A stretch of DNA of 64,000 nt. Source: an uncultured Clostridium sp. (GTDB lineage: Bacteria > Bacillota > Clostridia > Clostridiales > Clostridiaceae). The notes under the pieces were generated by a model, which saw only the letters and a list, made by a program, of their open reading frames with translations, was not told the DNA's origin and did not search any database. The position numbers and the translations under genes are program-made. Positions 58,144 to 64,000 of the stretch are shown one piece after another (position 1 is the stretch's first letter; each line of letters starts with the position of its first letter). Where the stretch lies: positions 1-64,000 of the forward strand of contig CALBDU010000084.1 in the NCBI GenBank assembly GCA_937927335.1, in the 5' to 3' direction.

Positions 58144-59334
58144 ATGTTAAAAGCATTAGACGGATTAAAAGTACTGGATTTGACTCATGCATATAATGGA
58201 CCTTTTTGTACAACACTTTTAGCAGATAACGGTGCAGATGTTATAAAGATTGAAAGCCCTAATGGAGATCAATGCAGGACTTGGGGTCCTATTGATCCTA
58301 AAAGCGGAGAAAGTGGATTTTTTGCATTTTTAAACAGAAATAAGAAGGGTGTAACTCTTAATTTAAAATCAGAAGAGGGTAAAAAAATATTTTTAGATTT
58401 GGTTAAGGATGCAGATGTTGTAGTAGAAAATTATAGATCCGGAGTAATGAAAAAGCTAGGCTTAAATTATGAGGTTTTAAAGGAAATAAATCCAAGGATA
58501 ATATATGCAGCGGGCTCTGGCTTTGGACAGACTGGTCCTATCTGCAACAGACCATGCTATGATATTGTAGCTCAGTCAATGGGTGGAATGGTTAATTTAA
58601 CTGGATTCCCTGAATCTATACCAACCAAGGTTGGTCCTTCTGTGGCAGATAATGTTACAGGAATATACCTGTGTGTAGGCGTTTTAATGGCACTTTACAA
58701 TAGAGAAAGAACTGGACTTGGCCAAGCAGTTGATGTAGCCATGCTGGATACTATATTCTCATTATTGGAAAATGCTATAGTTATACAAACATTAACTGGA
58801 ACTACTCCTCAAAGACAGGGCAATATAGATCCTTCAATAGCACCATTTGACATTTATGAAGTTCAAGACGGATTTGTAGCCATAGGAGTTGGAAATGACA
58901 AGTTATGGGCAAAGTTCTGTGAGGTAATAGACAGAAAAGATTTAATAAACGAAGAAAAATATTTGACTAATGATGCAAGATGTCAAAATTATGTTCCTGA
59001 GTTGAGGGATATAATTAGAGATTGGGCTAAGGATAAAACAAAAAAGCAGCTTGAAGCATTATTTGATGAAGCAGGTATTCCTTGTGGACCTGTGCTTGAC
59101 ATGCAAGAGGCTATTGATCACCCACAAATTCAGGCTAGGGAAATGATGGTTCATATGGAGCACCCTACTATTGGTGAAATGTATTTTCAAGGAGTACCTG
59201 TTAAGTTGTCAAGAACTCCGGGCAGCGTAGATACACCAGCACCACTTTTAGGACAGCATAATGAGGAGATATACGGAAAGCTCGGTATAAGCCATGAGAC
59301 AATTATTAGCATGAAAGAAGAAGGTATAATTTAA
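58144..59334 (+). CDS. family III CoA-transferase (CaiB/BaiF type)
   Basis: A 396-aa interlocked-dimer enzyme that moves CoA from an acyl-CoA to a free acid. The N-terminal LDGLKVLDLTHAYNGPFCTTLLADNGADVIKIE pattern (here shortened) is the family start, and the conserved catalytic aspartate is D140 in CYDIVAQSMGG. The C-terminal part has GIPCGPVLDMQEAIDHPQI. ATG 58144 follows AGGAGGA. It is the first gene of an operon with two hotdog proteins resembling aminoacyl-CoA ammonia-lyases, an acyl-CoA dehydrogenase and Etf. I infer that it activates a beta-amino acid by taking CoA from the end product, as the beta-alanine CoA-transferase of beta-alanine fermenters does. The specific substrate cannot be read from the sequence. 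Confidence 0.9.
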   Translation: MLKALDGLKVLDLTHAYNGPFCTTLLADNGADVIKIESPNGDQCRTWGPIDPKSGESGFFAFLNRNKKGVTLNLKSEEGKKIFLDLVKDADVVVENYRSGVMKKLGLNYEVLKEINPRIIYAAGSGFGQTGPICNRPCYDIVAQSMGGMVNLTGFPESIPTKVGPSVADNVTGIYLCVGVLMALYNRERTGLGQAVDVAMLDTIFSLLENAIVIQTLTGTTPQRQGNIDPSIAPFDIYEVQDGFVAIGVGNDKLWAKFCEVIDRKDLINEEKYLTNDARCQNYVPELRDIIRDWAKDKTKKQLEALFDEAGIPCGPVLDMQEAIDHPQIQAREMMVHMEHPTIGEMYFQGVPVKLSRTPGSVDTPAPLLGQHNEEIYGKLGISHETIISMKEEGII

Positions 59335-59356
59335 ATTTTTTAGGAGGTATATATAT

Positions 59357-59812
59357 ATGAGAAACCAGTCAATACTTAGTTACAAAATGTTTCCTGACTA
59401 TGGAAGCAATTTAGGGGACGTTGTTCCCGTAGGAAAACAGCTTGACATCTGGGGCGATGCAGAAACAGAAGTAATGATACTAAACGATGGAGATGAATCT
59501 TTATGTCTCGGATATGAGGATGTACATTTTTATCATGATCTGTATGTAGGAGATCAGGTTGATTTTAAGGCTACAATGGTTAAGATAGGCAATACATCCA
59601 GAAAAGTTAAACTTGAAACCTATAAAGTTGCTACTCCTGCAAGAAGGAATGGAAGGCCAGATGCAGCTGAAAATGAAGTGGATGTTTTAGATCCTCCTCT
59701 ATTGTGTTCGGAAGGCTATTCTGTTCTGGTAGTAAAAAAACCTCAGCAGAGAGGTGTACAGCCGGATGGAATAGTAGCAGACCCATGGGCTGAAGTAGAT
59801 AAAGTAATTTAA
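59357..59812 (+). CDS. hotdog-fold protein A, beta-aminoacyl-CoA ammonia-lyase-like
   Basis: A 151-aa protein. The middle part, IWGDAETEVMILNDGDESLC, then LGYEDVHFYHDLYVGDQVDF and KIGNTSRKVKLETYKVAT, follows the pattern I know from beta-alanyl-CoA:ammonia lyase and 3-aminobutyryl-CoA deaminase (Kal), which are small single-domain hotdog enzymes. The C-terminus with a DPPLLCSEGY block and KKPQQRG also matches that group. The N-terminal segment is divergent. A related gene follows at 59831. ATG 59357 follows TAGGAGGT. Proposed role: elimination of ammonia from a beta-aminoacyl-CoA to give an enoyl-CoA, alone or as a heteromer with protein B. An acyl-CoA thioesterase or hydratase function cannot be excluded. 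Confidence 0.65.
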   Translation: MRNQSILSYKMFPDYGSNLGDVVPVGKQLDIWGDAETEVMILNDGDESLCLGYEDVHFYHDLYVGDQVDFKATMVKIGNTSRKVKLETYKVATPARRNGRPDAAENEVDVLDPPLLCSEGYSVLVVKKPQQRGVQPDGIVADPWAEVDKVI

Positions 59813-59830
59813 TTTTAGGGAGGTATAAAA

Positions 59831-60226
59831 ATGGCTTTTGAAAAACCAGATAAAGATTTTGAAACAAAAATACGCTTAAGAATGTCATCTAAGGATGTAT
59901 TTTATGCAGGTGGAATTGTAAACGGTTCACGTTCAATAACACTTATGGGAGATGCAGCTACAAGACTTATGGTTTTCAGTGATGGGAACGAAGGCAGATG
60001 CCTTGGATTTGATAACATAAGATTATATAACTCAATCTTTTCCGGAGACTATCTTGAGATAATAGCTAGAGTAATAGGAGTTGAAGGCAATAAGAAAAAG
60101 ATACAGTGCAGAACCTTTAAAGTTGCTTATAATCCTAATATTCCAGAATACCCAACAGCAATTGATGTATTGGAAAAACCAATTTTATGCACTGAATTCG
60201 TTGCAACATACGAATCCGCAAAATAA
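59831..60226 (+). CDS. hotdog-fold protein B, beta-aminoacyl-CoA ammonia-lyase-like
   Basis: A 131-aa protein homologous to protein A: both share a GDA-T--M pattern, DG-E, CLG, a central GD and a C-terminal P-LC-E. The N-terminal half IRLRMSSKDVFYAGGIVNGS resembles the IRLRM...YGGNLVDGA start of Kal-type enzymes more than protein A does, but here the Gly-Asn-Leu is AGGIV, and DGDE is DGNE. So each of the two carries only part of the usual motif set, suggesting a heteromer with a shared active site. ATG 59831 follows GGGAGGT, 18 bases after gene A. A long hairpin follows before the dehydrogenase gene. Confidence 0.62.
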   Translation: MAFEKPDKDFETKIRLRMSSKDVFYAGGIVNGSRSITLMGDAATRLMVFSDGNEGRCLGFDNIRLYNSIFSGDYLEIIARVIGVEGNKKKIQCRTFKVAYNPNIPEYPTAIDVLEKPILCTEFVATYESAK

Positions 60227-60242
60227 AATACTTTAACAATGG

Positions 60243-60275
60243 TAATGCTTTTTCGGCTGTACCGAAAAAGCATTA
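60243..60275 (+). promoter_or_regulatory. long hairpin inside the operon
   Basis: A perfect 14-bp stem (60243-60256 with 60262-60275) with the 5-base loop CTGTA. No T tract follows (TCTCTATATAATACC). It probably stabilises or separates the upstream three-gene message from the dehydrogenase-Etf part; a TATAAT at 60281-60286 could be a -10 box of an internal promoter. Confidence 0.6.
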
Positions 60276-60331
60276 TCTCTATATAATACCGTTTTTCATG
60301 CTTAGATGTGAAAATTAGAGGAGGGAGCCAA

Positions 60332-61468
60332 ATGAGCTTTGATTTAACCAAGGAACAAGAGATGATAATTAAAGTGGTTTCGGAATTTACCAAAAATGAG
60401 ATTGCTCCTATTGCTGCTGAAATCGATGAAACAGGGAGATTCCCAAGAGAAAATTTGAATAAAATGGCTGAATTGAATATGTTGGGGATACCTTTTCCGG
60501 TAGAATACGGCGGAGCAGGGCAAAATGAATATATGTTTGCAAGATGCATTGAAGAAATTGCAAAAAAATGTGGTTCTACAGCTGCAATACTGGCAGTTCA
60601 TAATATACCGGCATGGATAATTGACAATTATGGAACTGAGGCGCAAAAGGAAAAGTATTTAAGACTGTTGGTTGAGGGAAAGAAAATAGGTGCTTTTGCA
60701 TTAACGGAGCCAAATGCAGGAACTGATTCCTCAAAGCAAAGCAGCAAGGCAGTTTTGGATGGTGACAACTATATATTAAATGGACAGAAATGCTTTATAA
60801 CAAACGGTGGAGAAGCAGGCATATATATAGTTCTGGCCATGACCGACAAGGAAAAGGGCAATAAGGGAATAAGTGCATTTATAGTTGAAAGTGATTTTCC
60901 AGGTTTTTCAATAGGAAAAAAAGAAAATAAAATGGGTATCAGGGCATCAGCAACAGCTGAGCTTATATTTAAGGATTGTATCATCCCTAAAGAAAATCTT
61001 ATTGGAAAAGAGGGAAGTGGATTTAAAATTGCTATGCAGGCCTTAGACGGCGGTAGAATAGCTATGGCAGCACAGGCAGTTGGTATAGCTCAGGGAGCAC
61101 TGGATGAAACTGTGGCATATTTAATGCAAAGGGAACAGTTTGGAAAGCCACTGGCATCCTTCCAGGGACTTCAATGGTATCTGGCAGTCATGGAAACAAG
61201 CATAAATGCAGCCAGACTTTTGGTGTATAATGCAGCCGCAAGCCTTGATGCAGGCAAGGCTATCAGTAAAGAAGCAGCAATGGCCAAGCTTTTTGCATCT
61301 GAAACTGCTATGTCTGTTACCACCAAGGCAGTGCAATTACATGGCGGTTATGGATACATGAAGGATTATCCTATGGAAAGAATGATGCGTGATGCAAAAA
61401 TTACAGAGATATATGAGGGAACTTCAGAAGTACAGAAAATGGTAATTTCCAGAAGTCTATTGAAATAA
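60332..61468 (+). CDS. acyl-CoA dehydrogenase (short-chain type)
   Basis: A 378-aa FAD enzyme of the butyryl-CoA dehydrogenase family. The FAD/substrate signature AFALTEPNAGTDSS and the C-terminal LHGGYGYMKDYPMERMMRDAK motif are present. The catalytic base is E362 in IYEGTSEVQ, in the position used by short-chain enzymes. ATG 60332 follows GAGGAGGGAG; an in-frame start at 60308 adds residues before the conserved N-terminus. With EtfB/EtfA next, it should run as an enoyl-CoA reductase, taking electrons from Etf to make the saturated acyl-CoA, as in acryloyl-CoA or crotonyl-CoA reduction. It might instead oxidise an acyl-CoA. Confidence 0.9.
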   Translation: MSFDLTKEQEMIIKVVSEFTKNEIAPIAAEIDETGRFPRENLNKMAELNMLGIPFPVEYGGAGQNEYMFARCIEEIAKKCGSTAAILAVHNIPAWIIDNYGTEAQKEKYLRLLVEGKKIGAFALTEPNAGTDSSKQSSKAVLDGDNYILNGQKCFITNGGEAGIYIVLAMTDKEKGNKGISAFIVESDFPGFSIGKKENKMGIRASATAELIFKDCIIPKENLIGKEGSGFKIAMQALDGGRIAMAAQAVGIAQGALDETVAYLMQREQFGKPLASFQGLQWYLAVMETSINAARLLVYNAAASLDAGKAISKEAAMAKLFASETAMSVTTKAVQLHGGYGYMKDYPMERMMRDAKITEIYEGTSEVQKMVISRSLLK

Positions 61469-61480
61469 GAGGTGAAGTAT

Positions 61481-62269
61481 ATGAATATCATAGTTTGCAT
61501 AAAGCAAGTTCCAGATACTAATGAGGTTAGGATTGACCCGGTAAAAGGCACTCTTATAAGGGATGGGGTTCCAAGCATAATAAATCCAGATGACAAAAAT
61601 GCATTGGAAGAAGCTATAAAAATTAAGGAAAAATGCGAAGATGTACATGTTACTGTTTTGAGCATGGGTCCTCCTCAGGCTGAAGTTGCACTAAGAGAAG
61701 CATTGGCTATGGGTGCAGATGAAGCAATTCTTTTAAGCGATAGACAGTTTGGTGGTTCTGATACATGGGGAACATCTGTAATATTAGCGGCAGCTATAAG
61801 AAAAATCGGAAAATATGACATAGTATTTTGCGGAAGACAAGCTATTGATGGAGATACTGCTCAGGTTGGACCAGAGGTAGCAGAACACTTAGGACTTCCA
61901 CAAATAACCTATGTAAGTAAATTGGAAGTTAAAGGTAATGAAGTGATAGCTGAAAGAGCAATAGAAGATGGATGTTATGTAATAAAGGCAAAAATGCCGC
62001 TGCTTCTTACGGCTATAAAGGATTTAAACGTACCGCGATATTCACCGCTTCAAGGAATATACAAGGCTTTCAGGGAAAAACAGGTAACGGTATGGGGAGC
62101 TGCGGATATAGATGCTGACATGAGTAATGCAGGACTAAAGGGATCTCCTACCAATGTTAAAAAGTCTTTTACCCCTATTCACCAATTTAAGGCAGAAATT
62201 ATTTCTGGAACTGTAGAAGAAGCTTCTAGGAAGCTTGCATTAAAAATTAGAGAAATGCAAATAGGATAA
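61481..62269 (+). CDS. etfB: electron transfer flavoprotein beta subunit
   Basis: A 262-aa subunit with the start NIIVCIKQVPDTNEVRID and the nucleotide-binding CGRQAIDGDTAQVGPE segment. ATG 61481 follows AGAGGTGA; the stop of the dehydrogenase is 12 bases upstream. It forms a heterodimer with EtfA. Whether this Etf is of the bifurcating (NADH plus ferredoxin) or the simple NADH-linked kind cannot be settled by eye. Confidence 0.95.
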   Translation: MNIIVCIKQVPDTNEVRIDPVKGTLIRDGVPSIINPDDKNALEEAIKIKEKCEDVHVTVLSMGPPQAEVALREALAMGADEAILLSDRQFGGSDTWGTSVILAAAIRKIGKYDIVFCGRQAIDGDTAQVGPEVAEHLGLPQITYVSKLEVKGNEVIAERAIEDGCYVIKAKMPLLLTAIKDLNVPRYSPLQGIYKAFREKQVTVWGAADIDADMSNAGLKGSPTNVKKSFTPIHQFKAEIISGTVEEASRKLALKIREMQIG

Positions 62270-62281
62270 GGGGGGGAGATT

Positions 62282-63289
62282 ATGAATATAAAAGACTACA
62301 AAGGCGTATGGGTATTTGCAGAACAAAGAGAAGGAAAGATAATGGATGTATCCTTCGAACTTCTTGGGGAAGGAAGAAAAATAGCAGATAAGCTTCAGGT
62401 GGAATTAACTGCTGTGATTTTAGGAAATAATCTTGATCAACTGTCAAATGAGCTGTCGGGATATGGTGCAGATAAAATATTAGCCGTTGAGGATAAGTTT
62501 TTAAGTACTTATACTACTGAAGCTTATACAAGAGTAATAACAGACCTGATTACAGAAAGAAAGCCTGAAATTGTTTTAATAGGAGCAACTGCCATTGGAA
62601 GGGATCTGGCACCAAGAATAGCAGCCAGAGTGAAAACAGGGTTGACAGCAGACTGCACTAGTCTGGATATTGATGAAGAGAATTTTAACCTGCTTATGAC
62701 CAGACCAGCTTTTGGGGGAAATATAATGGCAACTATAGTTTGTTCAAAACACAGGCCCCAAATGTCCACAGTAAGGCCTGGGGTAATGGAGAAGGCTAAA
62801 TTCAATGCGGATAAATCCGGCAAGATAGAAAAAATACCTTTTTACCTAAGAGAAGCAGATAAGTTTACAGAGGTAATTGATATTATAAAAAAATCAAAGC
62901 AGCAGGTATCACTGGAAGCAGCTGATGTTATTGTTTCAGGGGGAAGAGGATTGGGCAATAAAGAAGGCTTTGAACTTTTAAGGAAGCTTTCAGATGTACT
63001 TGGGGGAGAAATTGGTGCTTCCCGTGGTAGTGTAGATGCTGGCTGGATAGATCAAAGCCACCAGGTTGGGCAGACAGGTAAAACTGTTAGACCTAAAATT
63101 TATGTAGCCTGTGGAATATCGGGAGCTATACAGCATTTGGCAGGAATGAAGGCTTCAGACTGCATAATAGCAATAAATAAGGATAAGGATGCCCCTATAT
63201 TTAATGTCGCTCATTATGGTATAGTTGGAGACCTGTATGAAGTAATTCCAAATTTAATTAAAGCACTAAAAGAAGAAAAAGCACAGTAG
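62282..63289 (+). CDS. etfA: electron transfer flavoprotein alpha subunit
   Basis: A 335-aa subunit. The C-terminal FAD-binding domain shows GASRGSVDAGWID, SHQVGQTGKTVRP and the family end ACGISGAIQHLAGMKASD...INKDKDAPIF. There is no N-terminal ferredoxin domain, which some clostridial EtfA proteins carry. ATG 62282 follows a GGGGGGGAG run. It ends the operon, and a terminator lies right behind it. Confidence 0.95.
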   Translation: MNIKDYKGVWVFAEQREGKIMDVSFELLGEGRKIADKLQVELTAVILGNNLDQLSNELSGYGADKILAVEDKFLSTYTTEAYTRVITDLITERKPEIVLIGATAIGRDLAPRIAARVKTGLTADCTSLDIDEENFNLLMTRPAFGGNIMATIVCSKHRPQMSTVRPGVMEKAKFNADKSGKIEKIPFYLREADKFTEVIDIIKKSKQQVSLEAADVIVSGGRGLGNKEGFELLRKLSDVLGGEIGASRGSVDAGWIDQSHQVGQTGKTVRPKIYVACGISGAIQHLAGMKASDCIIAINKDKDAPIFNVAHYGIVGDLYEVIPNLIKALKEEKAQ

Positions 63290-63290
63290 A

Positions 63291-63315
63291 AGGCAGGAGT
63301 ATAAACTCCTGTTTT
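63291..63315 (+). terminator. terminator of the CoA-transferase-Etf operon
   Basis: CAGGAG (63294-63299) pairs with CTCCTG (63306-63311) around TATAAA, extended by two G-U pairs and an A-T pair, and is followed by TTTTCT. Confidence 0.8.
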
Positions 63316-63408
63316 CTGCTTGTCTGTTATTTTTTAAAAAATGAGGTATAATATAGTTGTGATGTTATTATGGATAAACCATGTGCTGCAAGCGAAGGAG
63401 GAATAGTC

Positions 63409-64000
63409 TTGAAGGAAGATCCTGAAAAAAAAATGTACAACCAGCTTTCAAAGGAATTAAATTACTATAAGGATTCATATGAAGAGTTAAAACTCATAAT
63501 GGATTCCACTTTTGACCAAATTACCGTAACTGATGAAAAGGGAGTCCTGCTGAAGGTCAGTAAAAACTGCAAGGAGATTTTCGGAATAAATGAAAAAGAA
63601 ATGATCGGAAAAAGTGTTTATAACCTCAGTAAAAAGGGGGTTTTTACACCATCAATAACTGCGGAAGTGCTGAAAAAAAAGGAGCAGGTTACAATTATTC
63701 AGGAGACAGGATCAGGCAGGAGGCTTCTTGTGGTTGGGGCACCAATTTTGAATAATGAGGGCAGAATTGTAAGGGTTGTAAATATATCAAAAGATGTTAC
63801 TGAATTTGAGCATCTGAAAAAGCAATTGGAGGAAAGTCAGCTTCTTTTAGACTGGTACAGAAATGAAATTAAAAGAAATGAAGTAAAAAGCAAACAGATA
63901 ATAGTAGGGAATTCCAATGTGATGAAAAATATCATCGCTATGATAGAGCATATATGCAATATGGATACTACCGTTATACTCTTAGGAGAAACTGGTGTTG
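63409..64000 (+). CDS. PAS-domain sigma-54-dependent activator, 5' part (cut by window end)
   Basis: The first 197 codons are visible. A PAS domain covers about residues 25-130 (TDEKGVLLKVSKNCKEIFGI, then GRRLLVVGAPILNNEGRIVR), a charged linker follows, and the sequence then enters the AAA+ domain with IIVGNSNVMKNIIAMIEH and the P-loop beginning LLGETGV. That order is typical of NtrC-like activators that sense small molecules through PAS. The TTG at 63409 follows AAGGAGGA by 6 bases; an in-frame ATG at 63370 has no site. A TATAAT at 63347-63352 is the likely -10 box. It follows the catabolic operon and may regulate it or genes beyond the window. The rest is missing, so the DNA-binding domain is not seen. 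Confidence 0.88.
   Translation, partial: MKEDPEKKMYNQLSKELNYYKDSYEELKLIMDSTFDQITVTDEKGVLLKVSKNCKEIFGINEKEMIGKSVYNLSKKGVFTPSITAEVLKKKEQVTIIQETGSGRRLLVVGAPILNNEGRIVRVVNISKDVTEFEHLKKQLEESQLLLDWYRNEIKRNEVKSKQIIVGNSNVMKNIIAMIEHICNMDTTVILLGETGV

Overview
The window reads as a chromosomal segment of a low-GC, spore-forming member of the Clostridia, most like Clostridiaceae. Evidence: AT-rich intergenic DNA, strong AGGAGG ribosome-binding sites with frequent TTG/GTG starts, a ctsR-mcsA-mcsB-clpC operon, disA, sigH, a DNA-dependent RNA polymerase with separate rpoB and rpoC, and the Firmicute order of the S10, spc and alpha ribosomal-protein operons. I cannot name the species from sequence alone.

Layout. 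Positions 1-164 are the end of an rRNA operon (5S 3' end and tRNA-Asn). 389-10373 holds an EF-G paralogue, the CtsR heat-shock operon, radA and disA, with one minus-strand gene of unknown function. 10658-17053 carries yacL, ispD, a threonine dehydratase gene, mrnC, thyX, rlmB, yacP and sigH. 17114-18553 is tRNA-Gly, tRNA-Thr and the first tuf gene. 18601-34311 is the rpmG-secE-nusG, L11-L1, L10-L12, rpoBC and str (L7Ae-like, S12, S7, EF-G, EF-Tu) block; the two tuf genes read as identical over their coding length. 34369-50154 is one uninterrupted run of S10, spc and alpha operon genes (rpsJ to rplQ, including secY, adk, map, infA, rpoA), followed by ecfA1-ecfA2-ecfT-truA and rplM-rpsI.

54700-57851 is an accessory patch of regulators: TetR, a stand-alone EAL phosphodiesterase, HxlR and a PucR-type regulator. 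58144-63289 is a catabolic operon: family III CoA-transferase, two adjacent hotdog-fold proteins resembling beta-aminoacyl-CoA ammonia-lyases, an acyl-CoA dehydrogenase, EtfB and EtfA. It is followed by the start of a PAS/sigma-54-type activator cut by the window end. I infer that the operon ferments a beta-amino acid reductively: activation to the CoA ester, ammonia elimination to an enoyl-CoA, reduction to a saturated acyl-CoA, then return of CoA to the next substrate molecule.

Regulatory DNA is unusually readable. There are near-consensus sigma-A promoters with 17-bp spacers, a CtsR heptad operator over the ctsR start region, an L10 leader with mutually exclusive helices, a probable L13 leader, a three-helix structure in front of rpsJ, paired GTGG...CCAC elements before rplK and rplA, and a perfect 7-4-7 palindrome between tetR and the EAL gene. 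The ORFs on the opposite strand of highly expressed genes are shadows, and I left them out.
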